Shown: one piece after another, positions 8,748 through 17,177 of the stretch
How positions within the stretch are numbered: position 1 is the first letter of the stretch
How the letters are laid out: the number at the start of each line of letters is the position of its first letter
Assembly: GCF_000955955.1 (NCBI RefSeq)
Contig: NZ_JYJG01000279.1
Location: 1-33,075, forward strand
Length of the DNA: 33,075 bases
Origin: Lentzea aerocolonigenes
Lineage (GTDB): Bacteria; Actinomycetota; Actinomycetes; Mycobacteriales; Pseudonocardiaceae
Direction of reading: 5' to 3'
Position numbers and translations under genes: made by a program
The notes under the pieces: model-generated
The model's input: only the letters and a program-made list of their open reading frames with translations
Database searches by the model: none
What the model was told of the DNA's origin: nothing

Positions 8748-9401
8748 ATGCGCACGACCAAGCGACTGGCCGCAATCGGTCTGTTTGCCGCGGCGGCCCT
8801 CTCGCTGGCTGCCTGCGGCGAATCGTCCTCCACCGGCAGCGGCTCGTCCAGCACCGCGGCACCCACGACCACCACGTCGGCTTCGGCGGCGATGAGCGAC
8901 GGCGTCACCAAGACGTCCGACACGTTCGGCGCAGGCTGTGCGAGCCTGCCGAAGGAGTCGGGCAACAAGGGCTCGCTCGAGGGCATGGTCACCGATCCGG
9001 TCGCGACCGCCGCGAGCAACAACCCGTTGCTCACCAAGCTGGTCGCCGCGGTGAAGGCCGCAGGACTCGTCGACACGCTGAACAAGACCGACGGCAAGTA
9101 CACCGTCTTCGCGCCGTACGACCCGGCGTTCGAGGCCCTCGGTGCCGACGCGCTGAACGCGGTGCTGGCCGACAAGACCAAGCTGACCGGCATCCTGACC
9201 TACCACGTCGTGCCGCAGCGCATGGACAAGGACGGCATCCTCAAGGCCGCCTCGCTGCCGACCGTGCAGGGCGGCACCCTCAAGGTCGAGGGCAGCGGCG
9301 ACAACGTGACCGTCAACGGCGCCAAGGTGTTGTGCGGCAACATCCCGACCGCCAACGCCACCGTGTTCGTCATCGACAAGGTCCTCATGCCGGCCGCCTG
9401 A
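8748..9401 (+). CDS. fasciclin-domain lipoprotein (MPT70/MPT83-like)
   Basis: A 217-residue exported lipoprotein. The N-terminus has a basic MRTTKR start, a hydrophobic core and the lipobox LAAC, so Cys near residue 23 should be lipidated and anchored to the outer face of the membrane. A Ser/Thr/Ala linker follows. A single fasciclin (FAS1) domain spans about residues 70-216, with the conserved YTVFAPYDPAFEAL and LTYHVVP segments. Two cysteines flank the domain (in GAGCASLP and VLCGNIP) and may form a disulfide. In mycobacteria, members of this family are major SigK-dependent antigens; the promoter at 8666-8692 suggests the same control here. FAS1 domains usually mediate adhesion, but no ligand can be inferred. 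Confidence 0.93.
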   Translation: MRTTKRLAAIGLFAAAALSLAACGESSSTGSGSSSTAAPTTTTSASAAMSDGVTKTSDTFGAGCASLPKESGNKGSLEGMVTDPVATAASNNPLLTKLVAAVKAAGLVDTLNKTDGKYTVFAPYDPAFEALGADALNAVLADKTKLTGILTYHVVPQRMDKDGILKAASLPTVQGGTLKVEGSGDNVTVNGAKVLCGNIPTANATVFVIDKVLMPAA

Positions 9402-9420
9402 CCACCACACCCCGGTGAGG

Positions 9421-9456
9421 GAATGCCGGGACATCCCGACGGATGTCCCGGCATTC
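9421..9456. terminator. perfect 16-bp palindromic terminator between convergent genes
   Basis: The arms GAATGCCGGGACATCC (9421-9436) and its exact reverse complement (9441-9456) flank a four-base CGAC loop. The hairpin sits between the end of the fasciclin gene and the end of the minus-strand GAF-ANTAR gene, so it can serve both directions. There is no U-tract on either side, as is common in actinobacteria. Confidence 0.85.
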
Positions 9457-9462
9457 CGGTCG

Positions 9463-10231
9463 TCAACGTTGAGTGGCGTTGTCCAGCAGGCTTTTCGCGA
9501 CGTCGCGGAGTTTGACGTTCTCGTTCTGCGACTGCTGCACGAGCATGGTGAAGGCTTCGTCCGCTGTGCAGGAGTGCACCGCCATGAGAACGCCCTTGGC
9601 CTGTTCGATCACCGCTCGCGAGACCAGTGCGGTTTCGAGTTGCTTGATGTGTTCGCGGGATCGTTGCCACTGGTGGGCGTTGGTGATCGCGGCGCTGGCG
9701 GCCGTGGTGAACAGCCGCATCACGCTTTCCCGTCGCGGTGTAGCTGTAGATGTTGAGCGACCCGACGTGCGTGGCGTCGTTGCGGTCCGAGGCCGGCAGC
9801 ACGACGGGTACGGACAGATAGGCGCGCACACCGTGCTGGTCCGCGGCCGCCTCGAACTCCGGCCAGGTGTCCTTGTTCTCACCGACGACCGCGCGGACGA
9901 CGTGGAGCGTGCGCGCGGCCTCCAGGCACGGACCGCGGTTGGCGCCGTACTGCTTCTCGTCGATCTCGACGAGCGTCTCGTCGCTGGCGGCGGCGGTTCT
10001 GGGTTGCTGAGGACTGACGGTGATGGTGACGGCGTCGGCGTCCTGGATCGCTCTCGCCGCGGTTTCGGCCAGTCGCTGCAGGACCTCGTCGAGGGGTTCC
10101 TCGGCGGAGAATCCGTCGCGCAGCATCGCCAGCGCGGCGGTCGCCTCGTCCAGGCGCTCCACCGGATCCTGCCGGTCCGAGCCGGCTGCGTGTGCTTCTT
10201 CCTGCCCACGCAGAATCGTCAGGTCGTCCAT
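9463..10231 (-). pseudogene. GAF-ANTAR transcription antiterminator, frameshifted between its two domains
   Basis: The minus strand encodes a GAF sensor domain from ATG at 10231 (AAAGG nine bases upstream) to about 9730. It then needs a +1 shift to read the ANTAR RNA-binding domain (9723-9463), which contains VSRAVIEQAKGVLMA and ends in NATQR. Without the shift the first frame runs past the terminator into antisense of the fasciclin gene. The summed length (769 bases) is one base over a 255-residue protein, a usual size for GAF-ANTAR proteins. The junction falls within the sequence GGAAAGCGTGATG. A GTG/ATG pair at 9723/9720, with GGGAAAG just before it, could start an ANTAR-only protein of about 85 residues. 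Intact relatives bind dual-hairpin RNA to prevent termination. Sequencing error, true mutation and split expression are all possible. Confidence 0.7.
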
Positions 10232-10462
10232 GCCGCGTCGCCTTTCACCGAGAGCGAGGTCACGGCGCTGGATGCTCAACGCTCGCAGCGAATGGTACGG
10301 CTCGGAGGCTTTCGGTGGCTGCGTCAGTCCGGGTGGACACCGATGGGCCGCCTTCGGAGGATGTCCGGAAACGGCCCCATCGCGTCGCCTGTCCTGCCGA
10401 CCTGCCCCTGGCGATGTCATGGCCTAATCTGGTTGATATCCCTGACGCAGTTCGGTCTACGC

Positions 10463-10468
10463 AAGGAG
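10463..10468 (+). promoter_or_regulatory. ribosome binding site deciding the CGNR protein start
   Basis: AAGGAG lies five bases before GTG at 10474. It favours that start over in-frame codons further upstream such as ATG at 10414. A TTGATA hexamer at 10433-10438 is a possible -35 box, but no convincing -10 was seen. Confidence 0.75.
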
Positions 10469-10473
10469 TCAAC

Positions 10474-11028
10474 GTGCGTCTCGAGCCTGACGCGGAGCAG
10501 GCACTCGTCTTCGTCGTGGCGCTGTGCAACACCGATCCGTCGGCCTCGCGCAGTGGCACGGACGAACTGGCCACGGTCGATCACCTCAGGGCTTTGCTCG
10601 GTCGCTACCCCTTCACGGGCCGCATTGACCACGACGAGGAGGAACTGCAGGACGTTCGTCGCACGCGTGCCCTGCTCAGGCAGGTGTGGTCGCTCGGTCG
10701 CGACGACGCCGCCGAGGCCGTGAACAAGATGCTCCGCGACGCCAAGGCACTCCCGCATCTCGTGCGGCACGACTCCCAGGACTGGCACGTCCACGCCACC
10801 GAGCCGAGCTCTCCGCTCGCGGAACGAATCCGGGTGGACGCCGCGCTCGGCTTGCTCGACGTGATCCAGATGAACGAGATGGACCGCCTGCGGATCTGTG
10901 CGGCCGACGATTGCGCCGGTCTCGTACTGGATCTGTCCCGCAACGGCCTCAAGCGGTTCTGCAGTGTGCGGTGCGGCAACCGGATGAACATGATCGCCTT
11001 CCGCGAACGCCGTGCGGACCGCGAATGA
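10474..11028 (+). CDS. CGNR zinc-finger / ABATE-domain protein
   Basis: A 184-residue protein of the CGNR zinc-finger family, presumed stress-responsive transcriptional regulators. The N-terminal part (about 1-130) corresponds to the ABATE domain. The C-terminal zinc finger has Cys142, Cys147, Cys163 and Cys167, the last beginning the family signature CGNR (167-170), followed by a basic helix suited to nucleic-acid binding. The gene is divergent from the frameshifted GAF-ANTAR gene, with a 242-base region between start codons. Downstream it faces the exporter gene of the biosynthetic cluster, so it is the last gene on the non-cluster side. Targets are unknown. Confidence 0.88.
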   Translation: MRLEPDAEQALVFVVALCNTDPSASRSGTDELATVDHLRALLGRYPFTGRIDHDEEELQDVRRTRALLRQVWSLGRDDAAEAVNKMLRDAKALPHLVRHDSQDWHVHATEPSSPLAERIRVDAALGLLDVIQMNEMDRLRICAADDCAGLVLDLSRNGLKRFCSVRCGNRMNMIAFRERRADRE

Positions 11029-11043
11029 GCGGTGCTCGCCAAG

Positions 11044-11065
11044 TGTCCACAATGGATTTTGGACA
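11044..11065. repeat. short inverted repeat in AT-richer gap
   Basis: TGTCCA (11044-11049) and TGGACA (11060-11065) form a six-bp inverted repeat with a 10-base spacer, just after the CGNR gene stop and before the convergent MFS gene end. It could be a weak terminator stem or an operator half-site pair; the sequence does not decide. Confidence 0.35.
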
Positions 11066-11134
11066 ATTCTGTTGCGCTGAGACAAAAACACTTCTGCGGG
11101 CCGGTGAACGGGGTCCGGGTACCGCGGCCGGGAA

Positions 11135-12310
11135 TCAGGACCGCTTCGGCCGCCGTCCCTCCGAGACGGTGGCGACCACGCCGAGCACCAGGGTGATCGC
11201 GCCACCTCCCAGGATCGCCACGCCGGGGGAGGTGTAGGTCATCACCAGGGCGGAGGTTGCGGCCACGATGCTGTAGCCGACGCCGGTGGTCGCGTACATG
11301 AGCGCGTAACCGGCGGTGTGCGCGGAGGCGGGTAGTGCGTCGCGCAACGAGAGGTTGCGGGTCACCAGCACCGCCGACTGGAACATGCCGCCGACGGCGA
11401 GTGCGATCCCGATGCCGACAGCGCCTGGCGCGACCGCCACGAGGGTGAGCGCGGTGGTGGTGACGAGCAGGCTGACGAACGCCTGCACGCGGCGGCTGGC
11501 CGGCCAGGTCCGCCTGCCGTAGAGGTAGCCGCCGAGGACGCCCGCCACCCAGAACGTCGCCAGCAGCGGGGCCACCGCCCGCACCTCGATGCCCTTCGAC
11601 TCGACCAGGGCCGGCAGGACCAGCTCGACGATGGCCACCATCGCCATGGAGGCGGCGGCCGTCAGGTAACTCGGCCACGCCGACGCCAGCACCTTGGTCG
11701 ACGTGGTGCCACCTGGCGGTGCTTCCTCGGTTCTGCCCTCCGGCAGGAAGAAGACGACAACCGCGACTGCCACCACGTCGAGTGCCGCGGCCACCGCCAT
11801 CGGGGTACCGGGGCTGACACCGGTGGCGACGAATGCCACCACCACCGGGGCCATGGCCCACACCAGGCCGTTCAACGAGACCTCGGCGCTCAGCACTTTC
11901 GAGACGTCTTCCTCCGGCACGAGCCGCGTGAGGATCGCGCGCAGACCACCGGGCGAGGCCGCTGGGCCGAAGCCGGAGAGGAACGTCAGCACGAACAGCG
12001 CCGGTGCCGGCAGCGTCTCGCCCAGGGACAGCGCGCCGTACGCGAGCGCGCCGGCCCCCAGACCGAACGCGAGGTGCAACCGTGCCCGCTCCGGGTTGAA
12101 CCACACTCCGAGCAGGGGTGCGCCGACCACCTCGGACACCACCCACAGAGCGGCGAGGGTGGCACCCAGCGCGTATCCGCCCGGCATCTCTCTCGCCAGG
12201 AACACGAACGCGAGTGGTGCCATCGCGATCGGCAGCTTGTTCGCCAACGCTGCTGCCGTCCACACGAGCACTGGTTTCGTGACGATGCTGCGGTAGCCGA
12301 CCGTGGCCAT
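11135..12310 (-). CDS. MFS transporter, probable product exporter
   Basis: A 391-residue major facilitator superfamily protein with about twelve hydrophobic segments. The N-terminal half contains a VVSEVVGAPLLGVWFNPERARLH-like loop between helices 2 and 3, and a longer polar loop near residue 200 separates the halves. It is the last gene of the minus operon that starts at 14981, 30 bases after the ATP-grasp gene, so export of the pathway product or an intermediate is the likeliest job. AGAGGA lies upstream of the ATG at 12310. A second, sequence-distinct MFS gene sits at 19545-20774 in the same cluster. Confidence 0.85.
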   Translation of the reverse strand: MATVGYRSIVTKPVLVWTAAALANKLPIAMAPLAFVFLAREMPGGYALGATLAALWVVSEVVGAPLLGVWFNPERARLHLAFGLGAGALAYGALSLGETLPAPALFVLTFLSGFGPAASPGGLRAILTRLVPEEDVSKVLSAEVSLNGLVWAMAPVVVAFVATGVSPGTPMAVAAALDVVAVAVVVFFLPEGRTEEAPPGGTTSTKVLASAWPSYLTAAASMAMVAIVELVLPALVESKGIEVRAVAPLLATFWVAGVLGGYLYGRRTWPASRRVQAFVSLLVTTTALTLVAVAPGAVGIGIALAVGGMFQSAVLVTRNLSLRDALPASAHTAGYALMYATTGVGYSIVAATSALVMTYTSPGVAILGGGAITLVLGVVATVSEGRRPKRS

Positions 12311-12340
12311 CAGGCGTGAGTTCCTCTCACCCGTTCGAGA

Positions 12341-13654
12341 TCATCCGGAAAACGCGTCCACCAGCAGCCGTTCGGTCGCCTCGGCCGAGACGAGGTCCTC
12401 GCCGACGACGCACACCTCGCCACCCAGACCGTCGCCGTGGCTGCCGTACACCGGAATGATCACGCCGGTGCGCGTGGCGGGGTCGTACGCCAGCCCCCGG
12501 TCGCCCAGTACGCGCAGCGCCTCTGGGAACTCGGGGAACGCGCAGTCACGGCGCTCGATCAGGCACCGCTCGGTCAGGTGGTCGCCGCCGATGACCCGCT
12601 GGCCGATCCGGAACAGGTGCGTCGAGCCGCCGTGGCGCGCGTTGAACTCGTTGAACACGATCCGGCCGTCCGCCGTGAGCATCGCGTCGATGTTGGTCAA
12701 GCCGCGGTATCCCATGGCGCGCATCGCCTCCGCGAGGCGTGCCAGGTCGGCGAGGAAACCGGGGAACGCGGGTGCTCCGGATGCCTCTGGCGGGGCCGGG
12801 ATCACCACGCCGTCGAGGATCGGTGCCAGCCGGATCTGGCCGTGCCCGAACACCTCGACACCGTCGGCGCTGATGTCGGCCTCACCCCACAGCGACACCG
12901 ATCCCGGCAGGTATTCCTCGAGGACCACCCGGCGCCGCAGGCCCGAGGTGTACCAGGACCAGCGCTCGCCGACGTGGGCCACGAGCGACTCCCGGCTCGG
13001 CAGGACCTTCCAGTGCAGTGCCCCCTGCGCCTCGATGCCGGCCGCCGGGCTGAGGATCTCGTTGCCGAGACCGGCGACGTGGACGTCCTGCTTCACGATC
13101 GCCGAACGGCCGGTGCCGAGCAGGCCACAGAGGAACTCGATCGCGTCGTCCGCCACGTCGGTCACGATCCCGTCGGCCAGCGGCAGCCCGATGCCCGCCG
13201 CGATCGCCCGGAACACCACCTTGCTGTTGAGCAGCTCGTTGCCGCCCTGGTCGACGAACGCGAACCCGTCCGCGGTGAGACCGAGCCGGTTGATCAGCCG
13301 GTTCACGTAGTCGTCGAGGTAGAAGGCCTCGACCTGGCGGATCCCGCGTTCGGTGATCACCTCGCCCAACTCGGCGACGAACGCGGGGGCCTCCAGCCGG
13401 TCGCTGGTGAGCACATCCGTGAGCTTGCCCTCAGGCGGTACCAGCACGTGGACGTCGTCCGGCCCGAAACCGAGCAGGTCCGTCACGTAGGCGAGAAAAC
13501 CGGGTGCGGGGTGGAACGGCAGCACGACGACGTCGCCGGGGCCGGCGCTCCAGATCATCCGCTGCCCCTGGGCACCGACGTGCCTGCGGCTCTCGTCGGT
13601 CATGTGCTCGAGTTCCGGTTCGTTCGACCAGTTGCCGATGAGCAGCTTCGGCAT
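12341..13654 (-). CDS. pre-ATP-grasp / ATP-grasp peptide ligase, PGM1-like
   Basis: A 437-residue ATP-grasp enzyme of the type that begins with a pre-ATP-grasp domain (about 1-125, with an LPFHPAPGFLAYV segment). Residues about 140-345 are the ATP-grasp fold: Lys188 in AIVKQD is a likely ATP contact, LEEYLPGSVS (245-254) is the adenine-side strand, and NEFNARHGG (335-343) supplies the Mg-binding Glu336 and Asn338. The C-terminal ~90 residues resemble the extension seen in PGM1-type ligases. Such enzymes activate a carboxylate as acyl phosphate and join it to an amine, forming peptide or amide bonds outside NRPS lines. ATG at 13654 is chosen because AAGGAG (13668-13663 on this strand) lies eight bases upstream. 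The exact substrates are unknown. Confidence 0.82.
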   Translation of the reverse strand: MPKLLIGNWSNEPELEHMTDESRRHVGAQGQRMIWSAGPGDVVVLPFHPAPGFLAYVTDLLGFGPDDVHVLVPPEGKLTDVLTSDRLEAPAFVAELGEVITERGIRQVEAFYLDDYVNRLINRLGLTADGFAFVDQGGNELLNSKVVFRAIAAGIGLPLADGIVTDVADDAIEFLCGLLGTGRSAIVKQDVHVAGLGNEILSPAAGIEAQGALHWKVLPSRESLVAHVGERWSWYTSGLRRRVVLEEYLPGSVSLWGEADISADGVEVFGHGQIRLAPILDGVVIPAPPEASGAPAFPGFLADLARLAEAMRAMGYRGLTNIDAMLTADGRIVFNEFNARHGGSTHLFRIGQRVIGGDHLTERCLIERRDCAFPEFPEALRVLGDRGLAYDPATRTGVIIPVYGSHGDGLGGEVCVVGEDLVSAEATERLLVDAFSG

Positions 13655-13703
13655 GAAACGGGCTCCTTCGCACTCTCGCGGCCGTTGTCGACGGTGTTCC
13701 GGT

Positions 13704-14981
13704 TCAGAAGAAGGTTCGCACGAAATCCACGACCGTTTCACCCCTCACGACCGGGATGAGCTGCCACTTGTCGAACGCGGTGCAGGGGTAGGCGAGCCCG
13801 AGACCCATCCAGTCGCCGATCCGCACGTCGGCGTCGGGGCCGAGCCGGACGAACGCGTGCTGGTCGTTGATCTCCTTCATCGTGCAGTCGCGCAACGGCA
13901 GCATTTTGCGCGCCGACCTGCGCACGACCTGCGGTTCCGGCATCCACGCGTCGAACGACAGGTCGCGCTTGCCCGCCGTGAGCAGGGCCAGGCCGTGCTC
14001 CGGCCGTGAGGTCACCCTGGCCCACGCCCGCAGCGCCGGCCGCAGCTGTCCGGGCTCGCTGCGGGAGAACGGGGACATCCAGCGGTAGAAACCGTCGTCG
14101 TGCGCGATGTAGCAGCCGCTGCGCAGAACCGGCACCACGTCGAGCCCGTTCTCCCACGGCTGGGTGAGCCGGTCGGCCACCTGGTCGAAGAAGCAGCTGC
14201 CACCGGCGCTCACCACCACCCTGTCGGTCTCGAACAGGCCCAGCCGGTGCAGCTTCTCCGTGACGTTCCGCATCCGGCGCAGGAACTCGTCGACGATCGC
14301 GAGGCTGTGCGGTGACGGGTCGTTGACGAGCACACCCTCGTAGCCCGCGACACCGGCCAGTCGCAGCCGCGTGCTCGCGGCGATCTCCTTCGCGGTCGCG
14401 AGAGCGTCCGCCTCGGAACGCGCGCCCGCGCGACCACCGGTGCGCCCGATCTCGACGAGCACGTCGACCGGCCGCGTGCCCGGCCTCGCGGCCAGCGCCT
14501 CGCTCATCCGCGTCACCACCTCCGGAGAGTCGGCGAAGCAGCTGAACTCGAACGTCTCGTCGCGGTCGAGCTCGTCGGCGACCCAGTGCAGGGACGGCGC
14601 GTCGACGAGCTCGTTCGCGAACAGCACCCTGGACACGCCGAAACGGCGATAGACGCGCAGCTGAGCCGCGTTGGCCGCGGTGAGACCCCACGCGCCGGCG
14701 TCGAGCTGCCTGGCCCACAGCTGCGGTGCCATGGTGGTCTTCGCGTGCGGGGCCAGCAGGACGTTCTTCTTGGCGCACCACGTCGCCATCGCCGTGACGT
14801 TGTGGTCGAGCGCGCCCTCGTCGAGGGTGAGCAGCGGGCCGAGGAAACCGTCGTCGAAGAGGTTGAGCCGCTGGGCGGCCACCTCGGCGACCGTGCGGCC
14901 CTCCGCGCTCACCGGCAGTCCCTTGAACCGCCAGTCGATCACCTCGTGCGCCAGCGCGTCCACCTCGGTCCGATCAATCAC
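13704..14981 (-). CDS. fold-III PLP enzyme (alanine racemase N-domain / D-Ser dehydratase-like)
   Basis: A 425-residue PLP enzyme with the alanine-racemase-type TIM barrel, followed by the D-serine-dehydratase-like C-terminal domain. The PLP lysine is Lys81 in PHAKTTMAP. The barrel runs to about residue 300 with typical LVEIGRTGGRAG and VVSAGGSCFF segments. The C-terminal domain has a conserved DQHAFVRL-type stretch (near residue 375) where family members place metal ligands. Related enzymes deaminate D-serine, cleave D-threonine or 3-hydroxy-aspartate, or remove ammonia from D-amino acids. In this cluster it may supply or remove an unusual amino acid. The GTG start has GGGGAGG just upstream. 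It is the first gene of the minus operon and is driven from the shared divergent promoter at 15016-15053. Confidence 0.82.
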   Translation of the reverse strand: MIDRTEVDALAHEVIDWRFKGLPVSAEGRTVAEVAAQRLNLFDDGFLGPLLTLDEGALDHNVTAMATWCAKKNVLLAPHAKTTMAPQLWARQLDAGAWGLTAANAAQLRVYRRFGVSRVLFANELVDAPSLHWVADELDRDETFEFSCFADSPEVVTRMSEALAARPGTRPVDVLVEIGRTGGRAGARSEADALATAKEIAASTRLRLAGVAGYEGVLVNDPSPHSLAIVDEFLRRMRNVTEKLHRLGLFETDRVVVSAGGSCFFDQVADRLTQPWENGLDVVPVLRSGCYIAHDDGFYRWMSPFSRSEPGQLRPALRAWARVTSRPEHGLALLTAGKRDLSFDAWMPEPQVVRRSARKMLPLRDCTMKEINDQHAFVRLGPDADVRIGDWMGLGLAYPCTAFDKWQLIPVVRGETVVDFVRTFF

Positions 14982-15015
14982 CCGCGACCTCCCCGGATCG
15001 TTGCCGGAAGTAAGG

Positions 15016-15053
15016 TTGCCACAGCTGGCAAAGCGTGGCAATGTGACTGGCAA
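15016..15053. promoter_or_regulatory. four-element operator array A in a divergent promoter
   Basis: Reading the minus strand, TTGCCA occurs at 15053-15048, 15041-15036 and 15031-15026, then TGGCAA at 15021-15016, giving start-to-start spacings of 12, 10 and 10 bases. The last two elements form a palindrome, TTGCCA-N4-TGGCAA. The array ends in TGGCAACCT, the same nine bases as array B at 28601-28637. It lies 34 bases from the minus start codon (14981) and 30 from the plus start codon (15084). Hexamers at one-helical-turn intervals resemble SARP-type direct-repeat operators, but the binding protein is not identified. Confidence 0.75.
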
Positions 15054-15083
15054 ATAAGTGCCAAGCTGAAGGGTGCAGGGGCT

Positions 15084-15992
15084 ATGACCGATACCATCTC
15101 GCCTGCCGTCGACGTCGGCATCAGGCGAATGACCGGCTTCGTCGGCGCCGAGATCACCGGCGTCGACACCACCAGGCCGCTGAGCGACGACACCATCGCG
15201 ACGTTGCGCAGGGCCCTGCTGGAGCACAAAGTGATCTTCCTGCGCGGCCAGCGGCTCGACTACGAGAGCGAGGTGGCGTTCGCGCAGCGGTTCGGCGAGC
15301 TCACGCTCGGCCACCCGCTCTACGGCGGCCCCGAGGGCAAGCCGCTGCTGCGGGAGATGGACTCGAAGGGTGAGGGCACGCGTGCGAACCACTGGCACAC
15401 CGACCTGACCTACCTGGAGCGCCCACCGGCCTTCGCGTTCCTGCACAACGTCGTGTGCCCGCCGGTCGGTGGGGACACCATCTGGTGCAACACCGCGGTC
15501 GCCTACTCCCGGCTGCCGCAGGATCTGCGTGACCTCGCCGACCGGCTGCGGATCGTGCACTCCAACGACGCGGACTTCACCGACGACACCTACGACGGTG
15601 ACGCGCGGTCGCGCTACCTGGAGCACCAGTTCGAGGCCGAGCACCCGGCGGTCCGCGTGCACGAGGAGACCGGGGAGCGTTCGTTGCTGCTCGGCGGTTT
15701 CGCGCGGCGCGTGCAGGGGTTCAGCCCCCAGGCGGGGCGCGACCTGATCCGGATGCTCACCGAGTACGCCATCAAGCCGGAGCACACGGTGCGGTGGAAG
15801 TGGCAGAAGGACGACCTGGTGATCTGGGACAACCAGGCGACGCTGCACTACGCCGTCTACGACTACCACGGCCAGCACCGCAGGGGAGAGCGGGTGACCG
15901 TGGGCGGTCCCGTGCCGGTCGGCGTCGACGGCAGCCCCAGCGTCGTCCTCCGCGGGGACACGTCGGCGTATACGGCCGGTCTCACCCGCTGA
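15084..15992 (+). CDS. TauD/TfdA-family Fe(II)/2-oxoglutarate dioxygenase
   Basis: A 302-residue non-haem iron dioxygenase. The facial triad is visible: His105 and Asp107 in HWHTDLTY, and the distal His255 in TLHYAVYDY. The 2-oxoglutarate-binding arginine is in RRGERVTV (about 266-270). Length and motif spacing match taurine dioxygenase and its amino-acid hydroxylase relatives. In biosynthetic clusters such enzymes usually hydroxylate or desaturate an amino acid, either free or on a carrier protein; here the substrate is unknown. It is the first gene of the plus operon, followed by the desaturase and aminotransferase, so it probably acts in making a non-standard building block. GAAGGG and GGGG lie before the ATG. 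Confidence 0.88.
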   Translation: MTDTISPAVDVGIRRMTGFVGAEITGVDTTRPLSDDTIATLRRALLEHKVIFLRGQRLDYESEVAFAQRFGELTLGHPLYGGPEGKPLLREMDSKGEGTRANHWHTDLTYLERPPAFAFLHNVVCPPVGGDTIWCNTAVAYSRLPQDLRDLADRLRIVHSNDADFTDDTYDGDARSRYLEHQFEAEHPAVRVHEETGERSLLLGGFARRVQGFSPQAGRDLIRMLTEYAIKPEHTVRWKWQKDDLVIWDNQATLHYAVYDYHGQHRRGERVTVGGPVPVGVDGSPSVVLRGDTSAYTAGLTR

Positions 15993-16058
15993 CGTCCTCG
16001 CCGCCCGCTCCGGACGGCAGACCGCGCGTCCGGAGCGAGGCGGACCCACGACCTGGGG

Positions 16059-17177
16059 GTGACCGTGAGCCTCGTGTCAGAAGGCCAGCACGACCTGGAC
16101 TTCAGCAAGCTCTCGCCGGAGATCCGCAAGCAGCTCCGCGCGTTGTGCCGGCTGGACAACCACCACGGCGTGCTCGGCCTGCTCTTCGACTACGCGGTGA
16201 TCGCGTTGTCCGTGTACCTGTGTGTGGGCGTCTCCTACTGGTTCTACCCGGTCTCGCTGGTGCTGATCGGGTCGACCCAGCGCGCGCTGGTGAACATCCT
16301 GCACGAGTCGTCGCACAAGGTGCTGGCGCGCAGCGGATGGCTGAACGTCCTGCTGGGCACCGTGTTCTCCGGGCACCTCGTGTTCCACATGTACAACCCG
16401 TACCGCAGCTCGCACATCGGCTTCCACCACCGGTTCCTCGGCGATCCGGAGAAGGACCCGGACTTCGGCTTCCACAACGAGGTGGGCGTCTACGATCCGG
16501 CGACCTCCAATCGGACGTTCTTCCTGCGCAACGTGCTGCTGGCGGTGCTCGGCCTGCGCACGGCCGAGTACGTCCGGTACGTGGTGGAGGACCGGCTGTT
16601 GTTCCGCCAGGACCAGGTCGCCGTGTCGATGCCGATCAGCCTGCGCGCCGAGCGCTGGGTGCTGGGCGGGGTGTGGGCCGTGATCATCGGTGTGGTGGCG
16701 TACCTCGGGTACCTGCCGGAGCTGGCGCTGTTCTGGTTCGTGCCGCTCTTCACGACCGCGGTGGCGATCGGCTGGCTCTCCGAACTGGCCGAGCACTACC
16801 CGCTGCCGGAGAGCGAGAACAAGCAGATCCTGATGACCCGCAACCGGCACGGGTGGGCGCTGGAAAGGTTCCTGCTCGGCAGGCACAACGACAACTTCCA
16901 CCTGGTGCACCACCTCAACACCGGTGTGCCCTTCTGGAACATGAAGAAGGCGCACCGCGTGCTGATGGGCGACCCCGCGTACGCGCGCTGGGACAGCCTG
17001 TGGGCGGGCATCATGACCCGCTCGCCCGGCAGGAGGGATAGGGAGACCCTCGTGAGCTACGCGGCGAAATACCGGAACTGGCGGCGCGCGGGCGGCGACC
17101 CGAACGCGTTGCCGCGCAGTTTCGCGTTGCCGCGCAGTTTCGCGGAGCTGGCGGCGCTGCGGACCGAGGTCGCCTGA
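16059..17177 (+). CDS. membrane fatty-acid-desaturase-like di-iron enzyme
   Basis: A 372-residue integral membrane desaturase. All three histidine clusters that bind the di-iron site are present: HESSH (82-86), HIGFHH (119-124) and the C-terminal FHLVHH motif, followed by NTGVPFWNMKKAH. Hydrophobic pairs lie near 42-75, 95-112 and in the 215-260 region. The enzyme could desaturate a lipid, but its place in an amino-acid/NRPS cluster suggests an amino acid or carrier-bound substrate, as for the desaturase RtxC of rhizobitoxine synthesis. GTG at 16059 is given; GTG at 16065 is an equally good start because GGGGG sits at a better distance from it. The C-terminus carries an in-frame 18-bp duplication. 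Its stop overlaps the aminotransferase ATG (TGATG). Confidence 0.88.
   Translation: MTVSLVSEGQHDLDFSKLSPEIRKQLRALCRLDNHHGVLGLLFDYAVIALSVYLCVGVSYWFYPVSLVLIGSTQRALVNILHESSHKVLARSGWLNVLLGTVFSGHLVFHMYNPYRSSHIGFHHRFLGDPEKDPDFGFHNEVGVYDPATSNRTFFLRNVLLAVLGLRTAEYVRYVVEDRLLFRQDQVAVSMPISLRAERWVLGGVWAVIIGVVAYLGYLPELALFWFVPLFTTAVAIGWLSELAEHYPLPESENKQILMTRNRHGWALERFLLGRHNDNFHLVHHLNTGVPFWNMKKAHRVLMGDPAYARWDSLWAGIMTRSPGRRDRETLVSYAAKYRNWRRAGGDPNALPRSFALPRSFAELAALRTEVA
17105..17144. repeat. 18-bp in-frame tandem duplication near the desaturase 3' end
   Basis: The unit GCGTTGCCGCGCAGTTTC occurs at 17106-17123 and 17124-17141, with identity extending over 17105-17144 (about 2.2 copies). It duplicates six residues, giving a repeated ALPRSF in the last 25 residues. 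Being a multiple of three, it leaves the frame intact. Confidence 0.9.

Noticed and set aside
9421..9456. Could be a transposon end or CRISPR-like repeat
   Set aside because: It is a single perfect hairpin between two convergent gene ends with no second copy or spacer array; a terminator explains it fully.
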